Assembly (NCBI GenBank): GCA_949825065.1
Contig: OX463847.1
Span: 37,815,042 to 37,879,041 of the forward strand
Source: Odontocerum albicorne
Lineage: Eukaryota > Arthropoda > Insecta > Trichoptera > Odontoceridae
Length of the DNA stretch: 64,000 nt
Direction: 5' to 3'
Below the pieces are notes generated by a model. It worked only from the letters and a program-made list of their open reading frames with translations, made no database searches and had not been told where the DNA came from. Below are positions 45,701 to 56,006 of this stretch, piece by piece (position 1 is the first letter of the stretch; every line of letters begins with the position of its first letter). Both the position numbers and the translations under genes were made by a program.

Positions 45701-48700
45701 TTTAGACCTCCTTTACTGAGCTCTTTCTTGAATAAACTTATAAGCATACTTTCGGACATACCATCACGTAATGTCTTTTGTGGGAAAGGCAGAGAGGACA
45801 TATCTCTTAGTTTTTCTATCCTTACACTTCTTTCAATATACTCTTCAGTTTATCATAGTTTTCCTTTCCCTCAGTTGAAATTTCCTTCCTTAGTTAACAT
45901 TTTCTCAATATGGCTGAATCATGTAAAGTCGTATTTCTTTATTCGATTATACTTTCTCTTATACTATTTATTTCTAACAAATATTATAGTTATTCGTTAT
46001 TTATCATGTTTTACTCTATCAAATATATTGTATTTTACGAAGAAAAAAAAATTATAATGCGATCGATTTATTGGCATACCAATACTAAGAGCACCGTTGA
46101 TCTTGTCACATGTAGCAATACGTCTTTAAGTATCCTTATCTATCTTAACAAATTGAAAAAAAATCCTAATGAAAACTTATTTACAATAATAAATATTCCT
46201 ATCAACCTTTCACTTAAATAAATATTCGTATTAACCTTTGACATAAATATTTCTATTACCCTTTCAATTAACTAAATATTTCAATTGACTTCACATAACT
46301 TGAATGTTTTTTATTAATTATAATAATAAATAGATAACTCTAGACGTATTTCCTTTATTCTGTGTTATCTCTTGAAAATATGGCGATTAGAAATTCGTAA
46401 TAAGTCCTTTAATGTTTAATTAAACGTTTCAAAAATTATTTAAGAAAGAAGATTTTGTCTTAATTAAAATTTTTTTTTATACTTTACTTAATATTCGTTC
46501 TTCATAAATAAAACGCATTTTTTTTATTTTTAGGCTCTGGAAAGTTGAATTTTGACTCCTTTTGTAGGGTAGCCACACATTTTCTGGATGAGGACGACGA
46601 GGCTTTACAAAAAGAATTAAAAGAAGCTTTTCGACTTTACGACAAGGAAGGTGAGTTATTTTTTCAATAAATATTACCGAATTCTATACGTCCAGTCGTG
46701 TAACTCATGACCAGACTTCCATGGTAGCCCTTGATAACAACTTTCCCTCCATCTCTGCACTCCGAGGTTTGAAGGCCAGTTATAAAGGGTAGTTATGTTG
46801 TGCCTCTCATTTGGCCAGCCCAACGCATTGGTCTTAGTCTCCGCACCACACATAATATTGCGAATATGAGAGACTTGACTAGGTGCATTTTTCCTTGTGA
46901 TGATGATTATTCGATTCTTCCGTATCTTTTCCAGCTTTGCCATTCCAGTTCTTTTTTTCATCATAGTCTTGCATTCTACATGGTTGGTTATACTGAAGCC
47001 TAAGTAAATAAAGTCAGTAACTATTTCTAAACCATTATTTGGTGGCAGTTTGTTACTGCGGTCTATTATATCTATAATAATAACATTTAGTTTATTTTGG
47101 GATTCGAACACATATTCATTGACAGATTAAAAATATGACAATAAAAGTTAAGTAGTCCAATAGGAAGGTGTTAGCTGCGGACATTAGACACGTACTTCAT
47201 CGCGTCTGCATATGTTTAGGAAAACATTTTTGGTTAGAAAACTGTTAAAAACTTACCAAGGGAAGACGAACTACAAAAAAACCAGCTAAGTCTTTAGATA
47301 TGTGACAGTAACACATAAAGCTTCATGATATCTATTTATTGAACGGATAAATGTCCAGTCTTTGCGAAATTTCATGTACACCTTAAGCACCTCAATTATA
47401 ACATAGCTATTGTACCAAACATTCAGATATCGATATCACTAGATATGTGGAGATAGGAATTAAAAAACATTTCATGTTTTGTTTAAGGTAACGGATACAT
47501 CCCAACTAGCAGTTTAAGAGAGATCCTGGCTGCGCTGGATGACCAACTCACCCCGGACCAACTCAACGAGATGATCGCTGAAATCGACACTGATGAGTCA
47601 GGAACGGTAGACTTCGATGGTAAGTCTTTAAAGTCTTCTTCAATGTCATTGTCATTTTCATTAAAACTTCGCTGGCTTTTCCATTATCACGCCTATCACA
47701 GATGATAGTAGTGACATCACTATCATCACTTTTGGCTTCATCACCAAGTTCATAATAAAAACATTATAACCTCAGCGCCTTCGCTTTTGAAAAAAAAACA
47801 TAATAAAATTATCTATTTAACATACGCAGAAATTCATGTATGCACGTACGCACATGAGTGTACAATATGTGAAGAATTTAAGTTCACACACGTACTGACA
47901 TGCACATGCATTCGCATTCTAATGCACACGGAAGAGTATACGAAGCATTACATGCACACACATGTACAGTATGCTCACATACGCTCTCGTATACGTGCAC
48001 TAACACAAACAGACACGAAAACGAACATATACGCACAGGTTCATACATACGCAACAAGCCCTAACACGCACACACATACATACAAACGCACACACAATTA
48101 CTGTTTCTAGTTGGTAAAAAGTTTTGGTTTAACTCTGGATATTTTGGGTTCAAATCCCGATGATATTAAAAGTAGCGTTCCTGTCTGGTTATTTTCATTT
48201 ATGGCCTTCCAATACCTCTCTGATTCGTTGAAGGAATTGCTTTATGGCAACATTCCCGAGATGTAATATAATGGAAGTGTAATACATTACGATACACACA
48301 TACAAATACATGAATAATTATTTTTACTAATAAAATCAGGTAAATAACGGGATCCTTTGCGTTCAATGACTAAAGTTGTTTTATTTAAAGTAAACATTTG
48401 GCACTCGGAAAAGAGTTTTGTGTTTTTCGAATATATTATATTTTGTTAGTACAAAAATATTGTTCTTTACACAAATTTTAAGGTGCAGAATATATACAGT
48501 TATGAAAAAAAAAATGACAATTGTTGACCATTTTTGGCTCTTGTCGACCAAATTAGCAAGAACGGTTATCTTTGGTGTCACTTTGAATTTGGAACAAAAA
48601 GAGTTGTTTTTATCGGCAAATTATGCTTTTTACTACCACTAGAAAATCCACACACACATACCATAAAAATATATGCACATTTTATGGGGACGATGCAGTA

Positions 48701-51700
48701 AGCGATCGTGTGTGTCAAATGTGCTTTAAAAAATCCGAAATAGTGATACGACACTCGAAGAAAGTGTCCATTATCGAAGGCCAATTACTATTCATAACGA
48801 CCAAAGTAAGACTTCGACCGAGAATAATCATCGTTCTATGAGACAAAAAATTTCTGACATACTGAAAATATCGAAAACAACCGTCCACAAGCCTTTGGGG
48901 AATCTTGATTACGTGAATCACTACGAATTCGACCTAAAAATATGAAATTACTTTCCGAAAAACCATTTATTTCACAAAATATTTAAATAACTATATTACA
49001 AAATCAATTCTCGGTAATTTATAAGTTTTAAAGAAAAACTTTTCCTGTTATTTATCTTGAAAACATCTGATCACATATTTTATTCCTAAATATAGCAAAA
49101 AAATTACACGTTCAGTGCTGACAACGTCTATAGACGATTATAGATTTGTTCGCTAACTGCTCAAAACGTTCATCTTCGTCAAATACGAATTTCATTGAAT
49201 GGATAACAAAAAAAATATCAATCTTTTTTAAAAGTTTCAAATACAGGATAATTTTTTGCACCGTTGTATTTTGAAAATATATAATTCATCATTCATTGTG
49301 ATAATATGACTATTGCAGGTATTTTTTAATTTTGATATTTAGGAAATAAAGTGTAAATTATTTTAACCTTTCCTTCCCTGTGTTGGGTATCTTCAACAGG
49401 TTGCTTCTAATAACCATCAATATCTCTATAAATATAATAAATACAAGGTTAAGATTTTAGGTATTCCTCCATAATATATTTACGCATTGATTTAAAAAAT
49501 AATATTAATAATAATCAGAATTTATAGACTACATCGTGGGTGAAGATATCGGAAACAAATTCGCATTTAAACGCTGTGAGTACCTCTATCTTGTGTCTTG
49601 ACGATAGGTGAATAGTATGCGGGAAGCGCGACACTATATTCGCATCTCACTCTTGCATACTCCACTGAATTTCGAGGAGCTGAATTGTCTCAACGTCGCT
49701 AGCATAAGCGTAAGCGCCGGAGTATGCGACTGACGTTCCGCGCCACAGTAGCTTCTAGGCTTGCAAATAGGTTAGACGTACGCCCGTTCCGTGAGCGTTG
49801 CCAGATGGTTTTTTAATGTTTTCAGCAAATAAATCTCAATTATTATAATTTTTAAATTCAATTATAATTAATTAAGGGGATTATCTATGAATGTTCTTAT
49901 TTTTCCGATTTAAAATCGCTAATTTTTGATCGCGTACTCACTACCCAACACCGGAGCACGCGTTTCAATTTTAACACCGTAAGGGAAGGGTTAAACGATA
50001 TCTTTGTTGCATATAAATTCTTTATTTCTGAATAACATTTGAGAATCTTTGGAAATGTTATGTAGTAAATAAATATCAAACAGACAAAATATATTAAGAA
50101 GGCAATTTACATTCCAGGCCACAAGTATTTCACTATTGTTTTACCTCTCCAGCACAAAAACTGAATATAGGTTTTTCCAATGCTTTTCCACCTCATTCTA
50201 TCGGCCTTCTCAGGAACCAATTTTCTTTCCACCTCTACATTAATATCGGTCATCCTACTGACTGAGAGTATTTCTCAGTCTCGTCCTTCTAACTAGGTTC
50301 TTGATAACTTCATGCTGGATTATGATCATGTATCATCTCGATTCATTACATCACATGACTGTAGTGGCAATGAGCTCACTGCATCTTCAGTCTGTAAATG
50401 TTTGAATCAACTAGTTCGTAGATACCAAAGTCTCACTGCTATGTCATTATATGCATAAAACAATTGACACTAGTTTTGAGATGTTTCTTCATGAAGGATG
50501 AGAAAATATCTTACCTTTAATCGATTGGATGAAGTGACTATTTTGAAAGAAAGAAATGTAAGACGTCAGAAAAAATATTGGAGTTGTATAAGAAGGTTTA
50601 GACATAAATGTAGAAGACGCAAAAATGTTGAAGTGGTATAAGAAAGTTTAGACATAAATGTAGAAGACGCGAAAATGTTGGAGTGGTATAAGAAAAAATG
50701 TTGGAGTGGTATAAGAAGGTTTAGACATAAATGTAGAAGACGCAAAAATGTTGGAGTGGTATAAGAAGGTTTAGACATAAATGTAGAAGACGCGAAAATG
50801 TTGGAGTGGTATAAGAAAAAATGTTGGAGTGGTATAAGAAGGTTAAGACATAAATGTAGAAGACACGAAAATGTTGGAGTGGTATAAGAAAAAATGTTGG
50901 AGTGGTATAAGAAGGTTTAGACATAAATGTAGAAGACGCAAAAATGTTGGAGTGGTATAAGAAGGTTTAGACATAAATGTAGAAGACGCGAAAATGTTGG
51001 AGTGGTATAAGAAAAAATGTTGGAGTGGTATAAGAAGGTTTAGACATAAATGTAGAAGATGCGAAATATGTACGAGTATATCCTGATAGAAAGTCTTTCA
51101 CTCTGTTTTCTCTACCTATCTCAAAAGTGAAACCACGTAATGGTATGTACTTGAGTGTACCATATATAGGTTAAGCATGTCTCGGCCGATCTAAAATTTA
51201 TATTGAATCTAACTTTTTGGAAAGCATCGTTTATTTCAGTCGTGATTTTTTTAAGAGCTGATACTTTCTAGATGACAGAAAAACAAAAATTTGAATAGTA
51301 TTTGTTAAGAAATAAATATGATGAAATTTTTTACAAAAAGGCAGATAGAATATTGGGAGACAATGTTTTTCTAATCACAAATCTCACGAGTATTTTAAAG
51401 TAAAATTACCACTTGCTTATAGATAAATCACCTTGAAAAAAACTTAGCTGTATTGGGACACTTTTTCTTGTTTACCATCGGGAATCAAACCCAAAATTCT
51501 TAAGTGGAAGGTAGATCAGTTCGATTTCACACCCCCCCACGATGTTACGGAGGATAAAATAAATCGTCACCCAGCGCAATCTACCCTATAACACAGAGGT
51601 TTCATTTATTTTTATGAGCGCGATGTAACGTTGTGACAAATAAGGAACAGCCCAAAGGGATTTCTTCTCCCGTGGTAACAACTGTAAAAATAATAGAAGC

Positions 51701-52925
51701 GACGACGTACTTAAGGTTCCATGTCATAGGAGAAGGAAAATGACTTTCAGCGTAGTTAATGTACTTAAGACTTAGATTTAAACCTTTCCCTTCCTGTACT
51801 AAAAAAATCCGCCCATTCCGGTGATGTGTATTCAATAAACATGTAAAAATGAGCGATTTAAAATCGGAAAACTAAGAATATTCATAGCCATAAAATTAAT
51901 TAAATTTGAAGTCAAAAGTGATAATAATTGAAAATTTATTGCTGAAAACATGAAAAAAAACATCGGCAGACATTCACAAAATGGGCGAAGAGACCACTCA
52001 AACGAATGCCCGAGAGTTACTGAAGCGAGAGAAGCGAGCGAACTGAGATTCTATTTACCGAAGTAGAGTGAGAGTGAGACGTGAATAGCGTCGCTTCCTC
52101 ACCCATAGCGGTTTTTGAATGAATATACCTACGTCACACACTGGCACACGTTTGATTGTATTGGTGAATTTATTTCCAATTTTTTAAAAATATCTCTGAT
52201 AAGTGCTAATTATTATTAATATTATTTTTTTCATTCGAAGAATACCTAAAATCTGAACACAGTATTTATTATATTTATAGAGATATTAAAGTTTTTAGAA
52301 GCAATATGTACTAGTTACACATCACAGGGAAGGAAGGGTTAAACAACCTAGCAATTATTGTTACAGTAAAATTGCAGTACCACAAAATGTGATCTGCGGA
52401 TTAATACAAAAATTACAACATGGCCAAGTAACAAGATTGAAGCAAAAAACTTTATTATTAAAATTCCCATGGACAGAGAGAAATTGGGTAGTCCAATAAC
52501 TTGTTTACGTCCACAAGGAGTCGAGGCGCGCCTTGAAAGGTGAAAGGCAGAATACGAGTGAAAGTATGGTTTCTTTTACACACAAGCTTTACATCAATTT
52601 CACCGATTAGACTCGCTCAATGACTGCTGGGTGACTTGATTTAAAAAAAAAGTTTTTTCTCAATATGTCTATTGAGGTCATCATATCCAATCACATTGCT
52701 GAACAATAATTATGTTTAAGTATTTAATATGGCAGATAGTAGTTGAGCGACAAATTGTTGAGTGATACAATTAAAAGGAATGATATCGGTGATCAGAGGT
52801 TTAAAGAATATTACTAACATTTGGGCCCAGTCATTTGATCAAAAGAGCATTTCATTCTAATACGAAAAAAATATATTTATCGTGTTTTTCTTTCAGAATT
52901 CATGGAGATGATGACAGGAGATTAA
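42733..52925 (+). CDS. TpnC: Troponin C, five coding exons (TpnC25D-like subtype)
   Basis: Calcium sensor of the muscle thin filament; it binds troponin I and T and relieves inhibition of actomyosin. Joining 42733-42754, 44327-44470, 46534-46650, 47488-47619 and 52897-52925 gives an uninterrupted 147-aa frame; all introns are GT-AG and every junction falls after the first base of a codon. The protein starts MDDEQMAMLRRAF and ends [12 protein letters not shown]. Four EF-hands are visible. Loop I ([12 protein letters not shown]) and loop III ([12 protein letters not shown]) lack the acidic residue at position 12; loop II ([12 protein letters not shown]) has Ser at position 12; loop IV ([12 protein letters not shown]) is fully canonical. 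Length matches insect troponin C (about 150 aa). The NFDSFC and [11 protein letters not shown] segments resemble, from memory, Drosophila TpnC25D more than TpnC47D/73F/41C. A splice acceptor just before the start codon implies an upstream 5'UTR exon and promoter, which I could not locate. An alternative last exon is listed separately. Confidence 0.93.
42935..43118 (+). mobile_element. SINE-1 copy in troponin C intron 1
   Basis: GGGTTGCGGGATTGATCCCC (B box), GATTTTTTAGTCTGGTTATT body, and tail TTAGAAGAGATTGCCACTTG, GCAATAAATCCGCTAGGTTG. Sense to the gene. Confidence 0.72.
43163..43433. repeat. Foldback repeat F, compact hairpin form, in troponin C intron 1
   Basis: Arms 43178-43265 and 43280-43375 are inverted copies separated by about 15 bp, so the element can form a long hairpin. 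The sequence TGTACAATAACTTA occurs on both sides (43165-43178 and 43419-43432), a 14-bp target-site duplication that points to retroposition. Confidence 0.7.
44327..44470 (+). CDS. TpnC: Troponin C exon 2 (EF-hand I and start of II)
   Basis: Acceptor TTTTGTTTCAG ends at 44326 and donor GTAAGA starts at 44471. The 144-nt exon encodes the N-lobe from LRRAFSMFD to SEDND, including the degenerate first EF-hand loop. Phase is preserved with both neighbouring exons. Confidence 0.92.
45040..45385 (+). mobile_element. LINE-G C-terminal fragment in troponin C intron 2
   Basis: Frames around 45060-45360 carry [14 protein letters not shown] sequence, [16 protein letters not shown], then [20 protein letters not shown] and NNRDARQGT. 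This matches the 'L---I-GK--GRR--GR---SWLRN-R-W--I-SVQALF--A' tail of another LINE family. Sense orientation relative to the gene; no retained ORF. Confidence 0.6.
46534..46650 (+). CDS. TpnC: Troponin C exon 3 (EF-hand II to central helix)
   Basis: Acceptor TTTTTAG ends at 46533 and donor GTGAGT starts at 46651. The 117-nt exon encodes the rest of EF-hand II (SGKLNFDSF), the central helix ([16 protein letters not shown]) and the beginning of loop III (RLYDKE). Confidence 0.93.
46655..47125 (-). mobile_element. LINE-G-type ORF2 fragment in troponin C intron 3
   Basis: The minus-strand frame 47111-46674 encodes [40 protein letters not shown] and [10 protein letters not shown], matching the 'V-----YLGS-I---G----EI-RRI--A--A---L---WK-R-I' region of non-LTR reverse transcriptases; downstream the RT-tail motifs ([25 protein letters not shown]) are collapsed by deletions. 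Antisense to troponin C. Confidence 0.72.
47200..47300 (-). mobile_element. LINE-C 3'UTR fragment, antisense
   Basis: CTGCATATGTTTAGGAAAAC, GGTTAGAAAACTGTTAAAAA and TACCAAGGGAAGACGAACTA are shared with 39340-39445 and, as reverse complement, with 6290-6365 and 18700-18765. Confidence 0.5.
47488..47619 (+). CDS. TpnC: Troponin C exon 4 (EF-hands III and IV)
   Basis: Acceptor ends TTTAAG at 47487 and donor GTAAGT starts at 47620. The 132-nt exon encodes [19 protein letters not shown] through [11 protein letters not shown] plus one base. The Glu at position 12 of loop IV is completed by the first two bases of whichever terminal exon is used. Confidence 0.93.
47835..48105. repeat. Degenerate CA/ACGC-rich microsatellite
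   Basis: Interspersed CACACA, ACATAC and TACGCAC words over 270 bp in troponin C intron 4. A 107-aa + ORF (47787-48110) is low-complexity (His/Thr/Tyr/Cys-rich) and not a gene. Confidence 0.8.
48105..48285 (+). mobile_element. SINE-1 copy in troponin C intron 4
   Basis: CTAGTTGGTAAAAAGTTTTG (A box area), GGGTTCAAATCCCGATGATA (B box), CCTGTCTGGTTATTTTCATT body, tail GGAATTGCTTTATGGCAACA and GAAGTGTAATACATT. It abuts a CA-rich microsatellite. Confidence 0.72.
48838..48945 (+). mobile_element. Mariner transposase helix-turn-helix fragment
   Basis: In the + frame at about 48838-48945: [20 protein letters not shown], then [12 protein letters not shown]. This matches the second helix-turn-helix of mariner transposases (REIAE-LNVS-TTVHRHLKKLGYV). 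Flanking sequence is too degraded to define ends. Lies in troponin C intron 4. Confidence 0.55.
49367..49990. mobile_element. TTAA-flanked MITE family A, copy 2 (troponin C intron 4)
   Basis: TTAA at 49363-49366 and 49991-49994; ends CCTTTCCTTCCCTGTG and (read back) CCCTTCCCTTACGGTG. Same orientation as copy 1 with shared interior such as GTTTTCAGCAA-TAAAT and the conserved AAATCGCT-ATTTTT segment; the GC-rich middle differs more. Confidence 0.77.
50575..51065. repeat. Higher-order minisatellite (50-bp and 23-bp units) in troponin C intron 4
   Basis: Long unit: AAAAATGTTGGAGTGGTATA-AGAAGGTTTAGACATAAATG-TAGAAGACGC. A short unit repeats just the first 23 bp. Spacing between successive TTTAGACATAAATG words is 50 or 73 bp in the order 50,73,50,73,73,50,73, so the array is built of long-long-short blocks with one long-short block. 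Minus-strand ORFs across it are artefacts. Confidence 0.92.
51510..51690 (+). repeat. Dispersed repeat H, copy 2 (troponin C intron 4)
   Basis: CAGTTCGATTTCACACCCCC, CACCCAGCGCAATCTACCCT and TTTTTATGAGCGCGATGTAA, matching 15830-15990. The minus-strand ORF across it is unsupported. Confidence 0.6.
51782..52338. mobile_element. TTAA-flanked MITE family A, copy 3, inverted (troponin C intron 4)
   Basis: TTAA at 51778-51781 and 52339-52342; ends ACCTTTCCCTTCCTGTAC and (read back) CCCTTCCTTCCCTGTGATG. The sequence is the reverse complement of copies 1 and 2 and is closer to copy 1, sharing GAGAGAAGCGAGCGAAC-type sequence in the centre. Confidence 0.77.
52897..52925 (+). CDS. TpnC: Troponin C terminal exon 5a (-EFMEMMTGD)
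   Basis: Acceptor TTTTTCTTTCAG ends at 52896. Spliced to exon 4 it gives Glu-Phe-Met-Glu-Met-Met-Thr-Gly-Asp and TAA at 52923-52925. This is the C-terminus expected for insect troponin C, so it is taken as the default form. Confidence 0.9.
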
Positions 52926-52940
52926 ACAATTTTTTTTCAG

Positions 52941-52978
52941 AGTTCAAGGAGATGATGACTGAAGATTATCGGGATTAA
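52941..52978 (+). CDS. TpnC: Alternative troponin C terminal exon 5b (-EFKEMMTEDYRD)
   Basis: Only 15 bases after the exon 5a stop is a second polypyrimidine tract and AG (52939-52940), followed by a near copy of exon 5a. Spliced to exon 4 in the same phase it encodes EFKEMMTEDYRD and stops at 52976-52978, giving a 150-aa protein. Both the intron end and the exon are duplicated, about 44 bp apart. The calcium-binding Glu is regenerated (G|AA in 5a, G|AG in 5b), and Met becomes Lys in the exit helix. The frame and acceptor are seen directly; actual use in mRNA is inference. Confidence 0.72.
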
Positions 52979-55950
52979 TATTTCAAGAAAAAAAAAGAAC
53001 CAAACATGATATAATCTAGGCATATAAACGTTTACCTTTAGTAAAAAGGACTCATTCTGGTTTAAGCAGGTGTAAATGAACTCTCATATTATAAAATAAA
53101 TACTTTTCTATACCTCTGGTGTTATGAAAACGAATGTAAAATACTTAATTTAACCTTAAAATAAAAAGTTATTTATTTTTAATAATTTTTTTAGAGCTTA
53201 GCTTTGAATGGGTTAAAATTTTAGAATTTTTCTCTGGTCTTTAAGATCAAAAATATAAAAAAAAAACAAATATTTATTTTTAATAAAATCAATTCTATTT
53301 TGTTCCTAAAAACGTATGATTGTGATAGTATTTTATTGCTAATATTCTCTTAAAAAAGAAAAATAAATAATTTGAAATTTAAGAAAATATATTGCTGCAT
53401 TGCACACTTATTAAAAATACATACATACTAAATTAGCACAGTAGATTAAATCAATATGTTAGTCGTTTGTTCTAATAAATATCATTTCTTAATATTCTAA
53501 ACACAACAAGAAAAGTAAAAAAAAAAAACAATAAATATTATATATAAACACTTTGATTCGAGGTTATAAAAAACAAATAGACAAGAATTTGAAAGTAAAA
53601 TAAATGACTTATAAAAGTACCACACAAAATAGTGAGTCGACAAAGATTTTAAACATTTTTAACATGAAAATTTCCAAGTTGAAAGAAGAAACAACATGCA
53701 GTGCAGACTATCATTGCGAACACATTTTTCATGCATTTCAAGAAAGTTGAGTGAGGAAAACAGTAGTGAAGCAATATTGAAGAAAATATCTACCATATAA
53801 CTACACATGGGGAAGAAAAATAAATTCAAAGATACTTACAAATCGGGACGCTCTGATAAAAAAACATTTATGTGTAAAGAAAACTATTAAAAAAATGATT
53901 GGGAGCGTCATGCCAGTAAATGATTCAATATTTATTTTATGTTAAACTTTTAATTCAAGTTTAACTTTTCTTCGGATAAACTTTTTTTAACGAGTTAATG
54001 ATATTTTTAATTTATCAATAACAGAAAACCAAAAATTTCACTATCGATTGAATATGATATCTATTTCTATTTTATTATTTATTTAATGTTATGACACTAA
54101 TTAACGAATGAATCCAGGCAAAATGAATAATGACATCTAATGATGTTTCTAATTTCAATGTGTTTCTTCTAAATCCTACAATATTTAACAGGAAAATGTC
54201 CTTTGCCATGAGAATGTCATGAATTTGAAAAAAAAAAGTATACAATGGATGGTTTCAGGAAAAGGAAATAAAATGAATTAAAAAATAAAAAATAAACACA
54301 GCAGGAAAAGTACTATTTTTCATAGCATTTGTCCTATTTTTTTTCAATCACGTTGAAACTATTAAAAATATCTTTTTGAAGAAAACATTTTTTTTACGAA
54401 AATAAATGAAATTTTAACATAAAATTTATTTCTTAAAAAAATGATTCAAAATTAACTCTAAAATGATGATAAATTATTAAATGACTAGATGCAAATATTA
54501 TGGAAAAAAATGTACGACACGCAAAATTTTTGAAAATAAATTACTACATTTACTTTTAAATGTCAAAAAAACAGGAAGAGAAAAATGAGGAAAAAAATAC
54601 TGAAATTTATATTTTCTGTTTCATTAATCATGATTTATGAAAATAAGAATGTCATTAATTTGTAAAATATACAGATCGATGCAAAAAAACGTGCATTTAA
54701 AAACCAGAGTGTAAATCGAACACGTGATAATTAAGTAACTCAAACCCAGAAATAAATTATAAAAGGATTTTGAGGAAACTCGAGGAGTCAGGATTATTAT
54801 TTTGTTGGCTGTATTGATGTAAGAAAGATTCTTAAGTACTAAAAGTGTATTTTGATGTAGAAATTCTTTTGAATTAACTTCAAAGTAGTTTGTTAAGAAA
54901 ATAGGACAAAATTGGAAGCAGCATAAATAAAATTTAAAATTGAAGGGATATCATTCAAAAACAGAAACGAAATGGAATATTTCATCATATTCAAGGTAAG
55001 TGTGGGCTTTTTAAAACATTTATAAACACAAAGAACTCTTTCAGTTCAGAAACATTTATAATTGACAGTTTTTTAAATAATATCAACTTCAATAAATAAA
55101 ATTGATTAAGGGTGAAAATATTATGCATCTTTTCAAAATGCATGAAACGAGAATTCTTTTGTATTTTTACTACGTGGAGTTTAGATTTGTTCCAAAGAAC
55201 ATCTAGTTTTGGAATGGTAGGAAAATAAACCGAAAAATGGCTTATAATTCTCGTTGTAAGTCTCTTTGTAGAGAATTCTCGAAATAACTATGTAGGATAT
55301 ATGTTTTGTAAAAGTAATTTTCAAAAAAAGATCAGGTATTCAAAATTAAAAATAATTGAAACACCTTGTGAAATATTAAAGAGATGTTATGGTTTATAAT
55401 TATATAAATGGGTAAATTTTTGTTTGTTTAGGTATTGTTTTTTAGCGCAAGTATAGTTTTAAATGAAAGAGTGAGAATGTCTATGAGGTCCACGGTGATT
55501 GTTTCTAGAAGTAGAATTTAATTGAAGCCTTACACGCAAATATCGTAACTACAATAAGGGTAGTATTAAAGGAGAGCATACCAATTTATTTAATAAGTTT
55601 ATTAACACAATTTTTTTATTGAATTCATTTCAAAAGAAATAAGAGGTTATTCAATAATCTCACAAAGTCAAAAAATAAAAAAAAAACTTATAAAGCATCG
55701 AAATTTAGACAACTGTAATTTGTAATACAGTTTTTTTAAGCTCTCTCTTAATGTGCCCAATTGTTGGTTTCGATCTTTAGCCTGAAAGTTGTTGAGTTGT
55801 TTAGTGAGTTCAGTCGTTTACTAAAGTGGATGTAGTCTAGATCATTCAACACTGTGTGTTGTCAATACCGATGTTGACTAGGGCTGAGGTGAAGATGAAC
55901 TAGGGGTGGAGTGGTTCTAGTCTAGTTCTGGGGAGACTGTAGCTTGCCTG
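52979..55950. other. Likely 3'UTR/intergenic sequence downstream of troponin C
   Basis: Very AT-rich, with many AATAAA and TTTATT words, and conspicuously free of the SINE, LINE and MITE copies that fill the rest of the window. The first AATAAA after the stops is at 53096. Consistent with 3'UTR of troponin C and perhaps of a converging minus-strand gene; the boundary cannot be placed. Confidence 0.45.
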
Positions 55951-55952
55951 GT

Positions 55953-56006
55953 CTAGAGGATTACCTGGCTGACGCTCCTAAAGCTACTTGTGCTGGCGCT
56001 GCGGGC
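55953..56006 (-). CDS. Possible terminal or 42-nt internal exon of an unknown minus-strand gene
   Basis: On the minus strand a strong acceptor (TTGTTGTTCTCTTTCAG, AG at 56008-56007) is followed by a GC-rich stretch encoding ARSASTSSFRSVSQ and then VIL-stop (TAG at 55955-55953). A donor-like CAG|GTAATC lies at 55965|55964, so the same piece could be a 42-nt in-frame internal exon. Its composition stands out from 3 kb of AT-rich flank on each side. I do not recognise the protein and found no partner exon in the window. Chance is possible. Confidence 0.3.
   Translation of the reverse strand, partial: ARSASTSSFRSVSQVIL

Noticed and set aside
45680..46221. Two overlapping plus-strand ORFs (125 and 103 aa), hydrophobic
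   Set aside because: AT-driven composition and pyrimidine-rich repeat sequence inside troponin C intron 2; no motif or splice context.
47787..48110. 107-aa His/Thr/Cys-rich plus-strand ORF
   Set aside because: Low-complexity product of a CA-rich microsatellite within a troponin C intron.
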